In this document: one piece after another, positions 1 to 4,378 of the stretch | How the letters are laid out: each line of letters begins with the position of its first letter | Position numbering within the stretch: position 1 is the stretch's first letter | Source: Chloroflexota bacterium | GTDB taxonomy: Bacteria > Chloroflexota > Dehalococcoidia > GIF9 > UBA5629 | DNA length: 5,341 nt | NCBI GenBank assembly: GCA_026389655.1 | Contig: JAPLHL010000054.1 | Span: forward strand, 1 to 5,341 | Direction of reading: 5' to 3' | Program-made: the position numbers and the translations under genes | The notes under the pieces: model-generated | Told to the model about the DNA's origin: nothing | Seen by the model: only the letters and a program-made list of their open reading frames with translations | The model's database searches: none

Positions 1-218
1 GTGAAACGGCTTATCTTTTCACCGGTCAGATGCGACGTTGCTGTTAATATGTCCTCATAGTCCTTAAATTCGGGATCGGTGATCATGTCATAGGTCTTGG
101 CGAGGACATTGGCCGCACCCTGGAGGTACTTGTAGTCGCGGTCAATGAGCTTACCGTTGTTGTAGATGTTGCGCCTCATCTTGCTTAGCCTTTTCCGGTA
201 TTCGCTTGACGTAATCAT
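1..218 (-). CDS. 4-hydroxybutyryl-CoA dehydratase / HpaB-family protein, N-terminal part (runs off window)
   Basis: Only the first 72 codons are visible; the rest lies beyond base 1. The peptide begins MITSSEYRKRL and contains IYNNGKLI (about residues 18-25), AKTYDMITDPE (40-50) and LTGEKISRF (64-72). These match the start of the 4-hydroxyphenylacetate 3-hydroxylase/4-hydroxybutyryl-CoA dehydratase superfamily, where the N-terminal helical region ends in a similar 'L-G-K-I-N-R-F' element. The CoA-dehydratase branch (AbfD-like, FAD plus 4Fe-4S, 4-hydroxybutyryl-CoA to crotonyl-CoA) fits best by style. The cluster-binding and catalytic residues lie outside the window, so a flavin monooxygenase or a vinylacetyl-CoA isomerase-type member cannot be excluded. 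The ATG at 218 follows a clear GTAGGAGG Shine-Dalgarno sequence. The gene begins 51 bases after the upstream dehydrogenase gene with no terminator between them, so cotranscription is likely. Family membership is fairly sure; the exact substrate is unknown. Confidence 0.72.
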   Translation of the reverse strand, partial: MITSSEYRKRLSKMRRNIYNNGKLIDRDYKYLQGAANVLAKTYDMITDPEFKDYEDILTATSHLTGEKISRF

Positions 219-269
219 AGCGCCTCCTACTTCAAGAATACGTAATATTATTAGCTATTTAGTCAGTGG

Positions 270-1022
270 CTAGATGGATAACCCTCCATCGACGAGAAAG
301 TTTTGGCCTGTGATGAAACTTGACTTATCGGAAGCCAGAAACACTGCCGCGTTTGCCATGTCCTGTGGGTCGGCTATGCGCTTCAACGGAGTCCGGTCCA
401 TTATGACCTTGTATATGTCCGGATTGCCCCATAACGCTTCGCTAAACTGGGTTTTGGTCTGGCCGGGTGAGAGGGTATTGGCCCTGATGCCATAGGGCGC
501 CCATTGCTGGGCCATAACCTTGGTTGCCATATTTACTCCCGCCTTACTAATGGAGTAAATGGGCAGAATATCGGGCGTCACACCTGCTACGGAAGATACG
601 TTGATTATGACACCGCCGCCATGCTCTTTCATCACTTTCGCTACCGCCTGCGCCAGGAAAAAGAGCCCTTTAAGATTGAGGTTCATGATGGAGTCCCATG
701 CACGGTCCGTGGCATCAAGGGCCGAATCCATGGTCGGGTTGGTTGCAGCGTTGTTGACCAGGATATCGATCTTCCCATAAGCTTCTTTGGCTTTCGCTAC
801 TACCGTGGCTATATCCTCCAGCCGCCCTATGTGAGCAGCTACAGCAATTGCCTTCCTGCCCATAGCTTTGATCTCATCGGCAGTTTTTTCAAGGTCCGCG
901 ATTTTTCGGCTGACCACGACGAGGTCCGCACCGGACTTTGCCATTTCCAGGGCGATGGCCTTACCAATACCGCGGCTGGCCCCGGTCACGATGGCGACTT
1001 TCCCCTTAAGAGAGATTTCCAT
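270..1022 (-). CDS. SDR-family NAD(P)-dependent oxidoreductase, DHRS4-like
   Basis: A complete 250-residue classical short-chain dehydrogenase/reductase, the usual length for the family. It has the Rossmann motif TGASRGIG (residues 13-20), NNAA (90-93), the structural/catalytic Asn at about N116, Ser144, the Tyr156-x3-Lys160 pair, the SPG turn (185-187) and a C-terminal DGG (245-247). Arg17 and Arg39, with no acidic residue at the end of the second strand, favour NADP(H) by family rules. The stretch AAHIG (62-66) replaces the common D-V after strand 3. Together with NNAATNP and TQFSEALW it resembles the DHRS4-type carbonyl reductase branch more than FabG. The substrate is unknown; a ketone/alcohol or hydroxyacyl-CoA is plausible given the neighbours. 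The start at 1022 is supported by AGGAGG with a 7-base spacer. The gene follows the stress-protein gene after 48 bases and precedes the dehydratase-family gene, which suggests one operon. FabG-like function is possible but less likely. Confidence 0.93.
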   Translation of the reverse strand: MEISLKGKVAIVTGASRGIGKAIALEMAKSGADLVVVSRKIADLEKTADEIKAMGRKAIAVAAHIGRLEDIATVVAKAKEAYGKIDILVNNAATNPTMDSALDATDRAWDSIMNLNLKGLFFLAQAVAKVMKEHGGGVIINVSSVAGVTPDILPIYSISKAGVNMATKVMAQQWAPYGIRANTLSPGQTKTQFSEALWGNPDIYKVIMDRTPLKRIADPQDMANAAVFLASDKSSFITGQNFLVDGGLSI

Positions 1023-1045
1023 GGGTAATCCTCCTGCTTTGATTA

Positions 1046-1069
1046 GTATTTATTGTTTTGAGTAAATAC
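1046..1069. repeat. 7-bp inverted repeat between usp and SDR genes
   Basis: The arms GTATTTA (1046-1052) and TAAATAC (1063-1069) are perfect complements around a 10-base centre. They occupy the short gap between the universal stress protein stop codon and the dehydrogenase Shine-Dalgarno sequence. The repeat is AT-rich and no T-run follows it, so it does not look like an intrinsic terminator. It could be a regulator-binding site, a weak mRNA hairpin or chance. Confidence 0.4.
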
Positions 1070-1070
1070 G

Positions 1071-1982
1071 TCACTTTGCGCGAATTAACAGTATCGGGCA
1101 GTTGGCTCCCTTCAGCACTTTCTCTGCGATACTACCGAAAGCCCATTTGCTTATACCGGTACGGCCGTGGGTGGACATGACGACGAGGTCGACGGAACTC
1201 TTATTTGCATAGCCAATAAGTTTTTCAGCAGGATTACCTTCCGGTATTTCAATCCGTGTTTTCAATCCGTACTTGCTCAGCCTTTTCTGGACTTCTAAAA
1301 GGTAGTTCCGGCATATCTCCTTACACCTGGCCTTCTCAAAATCAAGATACTCATCCCAGCTCATGGCCATAGGGGGCGGATATGTGATCGGCGGAGAGAA
1401 TACCTCACATACCCTCATCAAAACGATATCCAGTTTATTGTGGGGCAGTTGTTTGTGCAGTTCTTTAACGTGTGGTAATACCGATTCAGCCACTTTTGAA
1501 CCGTCAAGCGGGGCCAGGACAGTCAACTTTCTGTGTCCGTATGACATCTGGCAGCTTGCTGCTTTCACAAGCCAGATGGGTACTTTAGAAGAGTGTACTA
1601 CCTTCTCAGCTACGCTCCCGTAGAACCATTTGCCGGGACCTGAGCGGCCATGGGTGGCCATAACAATAAGGTCCATGTTATTTGCCGCTGCATATTCGAC
1701 AATGATATCCGCCGGTTTGCCGGACAGAACCTTGCCTGACGAATTGTCCTTGAATACGGCCCTGGAACAGATCTTCTTGAGGTATGATTGAGCGGCTGCC
1801 CTGGACTCCGTCTCGATTTTTTTCTTGTAGATTGTCTTTACTAATGGGGCATCCAGCGGCTGCACGACATAAAGAAAGGTGATTGACACATTTTTGGAAC
1901 TGCTGGCAAGGGCCAGAACATGTGAAATCACGCATTCGGCCAATGCGGAACCATCAAGAGGGACAAGTAGATTAGAATACAT
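1071..1982 (-). CDS. Tandem universal stress protein (two UspA domains)
   Basis: A 303-residue cytoplasmic protein made of two UspA domains, about residues 1-140 and 151-303. Each opens with a beta strand ending in P-L-D-G-S (8-12 and 158-162), whose Asp normally contacts adenine. Each also carries the ATP-binding signature [A/S]-x2-G-x9-G-S: A109/G112/G122-S123 in domain 1 and S270/G273/G283-S284 in domain 2. Both loops therefore look able to bind ATP, and the protein probably forms an internal pseudo-dimer. Domain 2 has a longer insert (about 193-225, Pro-rich then acidic/helical), as is common in tandem Usp proteins. Known family roles are survival under starvation, oxidative or energy stress; no specific partner can be read from the sequence. 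The ATG at 1982 follows GGGAGG at a 6-base spacing. A near-consensus promoter lies just upstream (2025-2053), so it is probably the first gene of an operon with the two downstream oxidoreductase-type genes. Confidence 0.95.
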   Translation of the reverse strand: MYSNLLVPLDGSALAECVISHVLALASSSKNVSITFLYVVQPLDAPLVKTIYKKKIETESRAAAQSYLKKICSRAVFKDNSSGKVLSGKPADIIVEYAAANNMDLIVMATHGRSGPGKWFYGSVAEKVVHSSKVPIWLVKAASCQMSYGHRKLTVLAPLDGSKVAESVLPHVKELHKQLPHNKLDIVLMRVCEVFSPPITYPPPMAMSWDEYLDFEKARCKEICRNYLLEVQKRLSKYGLKTRIEIPEGNPAEKLIGYANKSSVDLVVMSTHGRTGISKWAFGSIAEKVLKGANCPILLIRAK

Positions 1983-2024
1983 TAATTACCTCCCAGAAAT
2001 ATATTCCGCACACAGTACTTCATG

Positions 2025-2053
2025 ATAATAAGTTTTATGACAAGCCCTGTCAA
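2025..2053 (-). promoter_or_regulatory. Predicted sigma70-type promoter for usp operon
   Basis: On the minus strand, TTGACA (2053-2048) and TATTAT (2030-2025) are separated by exactly 17 bases. Transcription would start near 2018, giving a leader of about 36 bases that contains the GGGAGG Shine-Dalgarno sequence. The -35 box is a perfect match and the -10 box differs from consensus at one position. The promoter lies in the 89-base gap after the DUF1385 gene. It shows that the stress protein can be expressed separately from the ribosomal block. Confidence 0.75.
2038..2052. repeat. Operator-like inverted repeat over usp -35 box
   Basis: The arms TGACA and TGTCA flank a 5-base centre and overlap the -35 hexamer of the predicted usp promoter. 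The position would suit a repressor or activator site. The arms are only five bases long, so chance similarity is a real alternative. Confidence 0.3.
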
Positions 2054-2071
2054 GAAGAATGCGTATGCGGA

Positions 2072-2977
2072 CTAGTGGGGCGGAGCGGGATTTCCGGGAA
2101 GGATAATGCCGTCTGTTTCCAGTGCTTTTCTCATAGCAGTAATGGCGACTTCAAGCTGGCTGTCGGACGGCTTACGTGTGGTCATGGCCTGCAACCACAG
2201 GCCGGGTGTGAGCATCCAATGTACGAACCGGTTACGGCTATAGTTAGCTTCAAATTTTATCAATTCATAACTGATTGCAGCGATGACCGGGATTAATATG
2301 ATGCGCCACATGATGCTGATCCAGATTGACGGGCGGCCGAGCAAGGCGAATACCACGATGGCTATAACCAGCACAACCAGCAAGAAACTGGTCCCGCAAC
2401 GTGTGTGGGCCGTTGAATATTTTTTCACCGAGTCTACTTCCAGCGGTGCGCCAGCTTCATAGGCGTTGACGGACATATGCTCGGCGCCGTGGTAGGCGAA
2501 GATCTCTCTTATATCCTGCATTCTTCCGATCAAGACAAGATAGATAATGAAAAATAGTATACGGACCACCCCTTCGATCAGGTTGCTTACTATGGCGGAC
2601 GGTATAAAGGTGTCGAAAAAACGTACGATCAATAAGGGCAGAACGAAAAATAGTGCCACCGCCAGGACTACTCCCAGTATGACACTGCCCCACATCATAC
2701 CTGGTGTAATTTTTTCATCCTCGTCTTCAGTAATGATTTGCGCCGAATCCATAAGGGCTCCTGTCCCCAGTACCACCGATTCTATAAGCGCTATTATCCC
2801 TCTGATAAGGGGGATATCTCTCCATTTGCCTTTATAAAGAGTCGCCAGGGGGCGGTTGGAGATATTGATGGTCCCGTCAGGCTTACGCACCGCCATGGCG
2901 GTGCTGTTGCGGCCCCTTATCATCACACCACCCATGACTGCCTGTCCGCCGTAATTAAAAGGTCTTTCTTTATTCAT
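2072..2977 (-). CDS. yqhQ: DUF1385 (YqhQ-family) integral membrane protein
   Basis: A full-length 301-residue member of the DUF1385 family, typified by Bacillus subtilis YqhQ; its biochemical role is not established. Family marks are the N-terminal YGGQAVMGGVMIRG (9-22), YHGAEHM (162-168), HTRCGTSF (191-198) and a C-terminal PGLWLQ-x-M-T-T (258-267) followed by an amphipathic helix. The conserved His, Glu and Cys residues look like a polar site, possibly metal-binding (inference). Four hydrophobic segments are visible at about 96-118, 127-151, 197-214 and 216-238, and there is no cleavable signal peptide. The ATG at 2977 is required to keep the conserved N-terminus, although the Shine-Dalgarno match is poor (AGG close to the start). 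An intrinsic terminator for rpmE ends just before it. In many Gram-positive-type genomes this gene sits near rpmE and prfA; here rpmE is upstream but a stress-protein gene is downstream. Confidence 0.93.
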   Translation of the reverse strand: MNKERPFNYGGQAVMGGVMIRGRNSTAMAVRKPDGTINISNRPLATLYKGKWRDIPLIRGIIALIESVVLGTGALMDSAQIITEDEDEKITPGMMWGSVILGVVLAVALFFVLPLLIVRFFDTFIPSAIVSNLIEGVVRILFFIIYLVLIGRMQDIREIFAYHGAEHMSVNAYEAGAPLEVDSVKKYSTAHTRCGTSFLLVVLVIAIVVFALLGRPSIWISIMWRIILIPVIAAISYELIKFEANYSRNRFVHWMLTPGLWLQAMTTRKPSDSQLEVAITAMRKALETDGIILPGNPAPPH

Positions 2978-2983
2978 TTGCCT

Positions 2984-3017
2984 AAAAAAAAGGGGCGGCT
3001 TGATGTCCGCCCCTTTT
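2984..3017 (-). terminator. Rho-independent terminator after rpmE
   Basis: A perfect 11-bp stem (AAAAGGGGCGG at 2988-2998 against CCGCCCCTTTT at 3007-3017) closes an 8-base loop. On the minus strand it is followed by a run of eight T (2991-2984), part of which pairs in the stem. This is a textbook intrinsic terminator about 17 bases after the rpmE stop. It closes the rplU-rpmA-rpmE unit and leaves only six bases before the DUF1385 ATG. Confidence 0.93.
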
Positions 3018-3034
3018 GGTTACTGTTTAAAACC

Positions 3035-3250
3035 CTATTCTGCTTTCTTTTCCCGCTTATATTTCTTGTTGAAGCGCTCAACACGGCCTGCAGTGTCTAT
3101 AATCTTCTGCTCACCGGTGAAGAACGGGTGGCATTTATTACACAACTCCACTTTGAGGGTTTGCCTGGTGGAACCGGTAGTAAACGTGTTACCGCAAGAG
3201 CAAGTGACGTTGGCATCCGGGAAATATTTCGGGTGAATCTTATCTTTCAT
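3035..3250 (-). CDS. rpmE: 50S ribosomal protein L31 (bL31), zinc-binding form
   Basis: A 71-residue protein of normal length for type A bL31, a component of the large subunit that bridges to the 30S head. It starts [10 protein letters not shown] and carries the four-cysteine zinc site C17-x-C19...C37-x2-C40, so this is the zinc-containing (C+) version rather than the zinc-free paralogue. [18 protein letters not shown] (43-60) is the usual conserved centre, and the C-terminus is a basic tail. It lies 6 bases after rpmA and is followed by a strong terminator, making it the last gene of the rplU-rpmA-rpmE unit. The Shine-Dalgarno match is modest (AGGA or CAGG upstream of the ATG at 3250), so translation may be partly coupled to rpmA. 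Identity is essentially certain. Confidence 0.97.
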   Translation of the reverse strand: MKDKIHPKYFPDANVTCSCGNTFTTGSTRQTLKVELCNKCHPFFTGEQKIIDTAGRVERFNKKYKREKKAE

Positions 3251-3256
3251 TGCCTG

Positions 3257-3511
3257 TTATCCTGGGTATACGCTAACCTTTTTCTTATTCTTTGCATGGG
3301 GCTCGAATTTAACCACGCCGTCAATCTTGGCAAAGAGCGTATAATCTCTGCCGCAGCCCACATTCGTCCCGGGGTGTATTTGAGTACCGCGCTGCCTTAT
3401 TATAATGGTGCCGGCATGTACCGCCTCTCCGCCGAAACGTTTTACGCCGAGCCGTTTGGATTGACTATCACGGCCGCAATGTGTACTGCCGCCGCCTTTC
3501 TTGTGTGCCAT
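3257..3511 (-). CDS. rpmA: 50S ribosomal protein L27 (bL27)
   Basis: An 84-residue bL27, whose N-terminal tail reaches the peptidyl transferase centre. The protein begins AHKKGGGS directly after Met, so it lacks the cleavable N-terminal extension found in many Firmicutes, and no Prp protease gene lies between rplU and rpmA. The core reads [16 protein letters not shown] (13-28), then [17 protein letters not shown] (36-52) and [16 protein letters not shown], all typical. Residues 11-12 are His-Cys where Arg-Asn or a similar pair is usual, a small local oddity. The ATG overlaps the rplU stop (TAATG), and its Shine-Dalgarno sequence lies inside the last rplU codons, so translational coupling is expected. 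rpmE follows after 6 bases. Identity is essentially certain. Confidence 0.97.
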   Translation of the reverse strand: MAHKKGGGSTHCGRDSQSKRLGVKRFGGEAVHAGTIIIRQRGTQIHPGTNVGCGRDYTLFAKIDGVVKFEPHAKNKKKVSVYPG

Positions 3512-3888
3512 TAGTTCTCACCTCCAGCTGCTGCCTTGGCCTTGGGGGCCTTTTTGGCTACCTTGCTGCCGGGTTTTACAATTTCTTTGATAAGCAACCG
3601 GGTGTAGGGCTGCCTGTGGCCCGTCTTGCGGCGGGAGCGAACCTTGTTCTTATAGCGGAAAACAATAATCTTACTGGCTTTGCCTTCTTCCACGCAGGTA
3701 GCGATTACCTTGGCGCCCTTTATATCAGGACTCCCAATAATTAATTCTTCTCCATCGGATATCATAAGAACGGGGCTTAATTCCACGTCTTTGCCCTTTT
3801 CTATATGAAGCAATTCAGAGTTAATGACCTGACCGGTCCTGACCCTGAACTGTTTGCCGCCGGCTGTTACGATTGCATAGTTGCTCAT
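3511..3888 (-). CDS. rplU: 50S ribosomal protein L21 (bL21)
   Basis: A 125-residue bL21, a 23S rRNA-binding protein of the large subunit. It opens with [16 protein letters not shown], matching the family's usual Y-A-I-V-x-x-G-G-K-Q start. It has the C-terminal signature [20 protein letters not shown] (about 79-98), where FRYK and GHRQ are diagnostic. A Lys/Ala-rich tail (about 110-125) extends beyond the shortest homologues. I chose the ATG at 3888: a longer frame from a TTG at 3912 would add eight atypical residues and leave almost no leader after the predicted transcription start near 3916. AGGATTAAGGAT just upstream of the ATG supplies the Shine-Dalgarno sequence. The gene is first in the rplU-rpmA-rpmE unit and is driven by a consensus-like promoter at 3923-3951. 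Its final codons (GGA GGT GAG) double as the rpmA ribosome-binding site. Confidence 0.96.
   Translation of the reverse strand: MSNYAIVTAGGKQFRVRTGQVINSELLHIEKGKDVELSPVLMISDGEELIIGSPDIKGAKVIATCVEEGKASKIIVFRYKNKVRSRRKTGHRQPYTRLLIKEIVKPGSKVAKKAPKAKAAAGGEN
3517..3525 (-). promoter_or_regulatory. rpmA Shine-Dalgarno inside rplU 3' end
   Basis: GGAGGTGAG on the minus strand encodes the Gly-Gly-Glu near the L21 C-terminus and lies 5-9 bases before the rpmA ATG, which overlaps the rplU stop as TAATG. This arrangement supports coupled translation of L21 and L27. Confidence 0.8.
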
Positions 3889-3922
3889 ATCCTTAATCCT
3901 GTGAAAAAACAATAACCGTATA

Positions 3923-3951
3923 AATATATCAGCGAGTCAGTCTTGTGTCAA
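3923..3951 (-). promoter_or_regulatory. Predicted sigma70-type promoter for rplU-rpmA-rpmE
   Basis: On the minus strand, TTGACA (3951-3946) and TATATT (3928-3923) are separated by 17 bases. The expected start near 3916 gives a leader of only about 28 bases to the rplU ATG, too short for a structured autoregulatory L21 leader RNA. The strength of the match suits a highly expressed ribosomal operon. Confidence 0.8.
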
Positions 3952-4005
3952 ATCTCAAGGCTGTTAGAATTTAAGACGGCGCCTGTTGCGGCCTGCTGGA
4001 TGGTT

Positions 4006-4043
4006 CAATGACGATTTATTGACCTGCTTCTACATCGTCATTG
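4006..4043. repeat. 10-bp perfect inverted repeat across small-ORF stop
   Basis: CAATGACGAT (4006-4015) and ATCGTCATTG (4034-4043) are exact complements around an 18-base loop that contains the stop codon of the small ORF. No T-run follows on either strand, so it is not a canonical intrinsic terminator. It could form an mRNA hairpin at the 3' end of the small gene or serve as a protein-binding site upstream of the rplU promoter. Confidence 0.5.
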
Positions 4044-4186
4044 CATGCGATATCGCAGTGTTTGAGGTAGACCAGGTCACTGGTAACGGCGTCGCGCACC
4101 AGATAACCGCCATCTACATTACTCACCACCAGGAACCACCTGCCAGCGTCATTTTGTATTTTTACAGGGCTATGTGAAAATTCCAT
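4016..4186 (-). CDS. Small hypothetical protein, 56 residues
   Basis: This minus-strand frame runs from an ATG at 4186 to a TAA at 4018-4016. It encodes 56 residues beginning MEFSHSPVKIQN and ending DVEAGQ. I do not recognise the family. The peptide is mildly acidic and soluble-looking, with no signal peptide or membrane segment. It has a plausible beta-rich middle (WFLVVSNVDGGYLVRD) and two cysteines in HCDIAC (43-48). Support comes from a sigma70-like promoter at 4224-4251 that would start transcription about 30 bases before the ATG, from shared strand with all neighbours, and from balanced amino-acid use. Against it, no Shine-Dalgarno sequence precedes the ATG, and the gene is short enough to arise by chance. 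No terminator separates it from the rplU promoter, so some transcripts could read into the ribosomal genes. An overlapping plus-strand frame lacks comparable support. Confidence 0.45.
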   Translation of the reverse strand: MEFSHSPVKIQNDAGRWFLVVSNVDGGYLVRDAVTSDLVYLKHCDIACNDDVEAGQ

Positions 4187-4223
4187 TAGTATATATTAAC
4201 AAAAATAGTGTAACTGGCCGATA

Positions 4224-4251
4224 ATTTTATCACTTTTCGGGAAAAGGTCAA
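4224..4251 (-). promoter_or_regulatory. Predicted promoter upstream of small ORF
   Basis: On the minus strand, TTGACC (4251-4246) and TAAAAT (4229-4224) are separated by 16 bases, immediately after the stop codon of the reductase remnant. A small AT-rich palindrome, GATAA-TT-TTATC (plus strand), covers the -10 region. Transcription would begin near 4217 and reach the small ORF after about 30 bases. The boxes are good but not perfect. Confidence 0.55.
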
Positions 4252-4252
4252 T

Positions 4253-4378
4253 TTACAGCTTGAGCGCTGTCTCTGCGCCCTGTTCGACGGCTGCAAGTAT
4301 CTTGCCGGGCTTGGCAGCGTCACCTATCACGTATACTTCGGGCACAATGCTCCTGGCCTTTTCTTCAAGTTGCCTGAG
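4253..4378 (-). pseudogene. Out-of-frame C-terminal remnant of the reductase
   Basis: This 41-codon frame has no start of its own and lies downstream of, and overlaps, the premature stop of the reductase. It reads LEEKARSIVPEVYVIGDAAK (4-23 of the fragment), then PGKILAAVEQGAETALKL and a TAA. VPEVYVIGDxxxPxKIL is the conserved FAD-binding end of the 2,4-dienoyl-CoA reductase/trimethylamine dehydrogenase-like family, where the Asp of GD contacts the flavin ribityl chain. It is therefore the true 3' end of the neighbouring gene. It has been shifted out of frame and is separated from it by loss of the roughly 40-50 residues normally found between the NAD-domain helix and this motif. Identity of the fragment is clear; whether the break is biological or an assembly error cannot be told here. 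Confidence 0.8.

Noticed and set aside
1678..1935. Second minus-strand frame inside the stress-protein gene
   Set aside because: It lies wholly within the first Usp domain in another frame and has no conserved motif.
2738..3514. Plus-strand frame of 258 codons across yqhQ, rpmE and rpmA
   Set aside because: It crosses three unmistakable minus-strand genes and a terminator, and resembles no protein family.
3889..3912. Longer L21 start at TTG 3912
   Set aside because: It adds eight residues not typical of L21 and would begin about four bases after the predicted transcription start; the ATG at 3888 has a Shine-Dalgarno sequence and matches the family start.
3889..3922. Structured L21 leader RNA
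   Set aside because: The predicted leader is only about 28 bases, with no evident hairpin.
3986..4177. Plus-strand 63-residue frame opposite the small minus-strand ORF
   Set aside because: It starts with TTG, has no Shine-Dalgarno sequence or promoter, and opposes all neighbouring genes; it is best read as a shadow of the minus-strand frame.
4226..4247. Possible terminator after the reductase remnant (CTTTT-CCCG-AAAAG)
   Set aside because: The stem is only five mostly A-T pairs, no T-run follows it on the minus strand, and it falls within the spacer of the predicted promoter.
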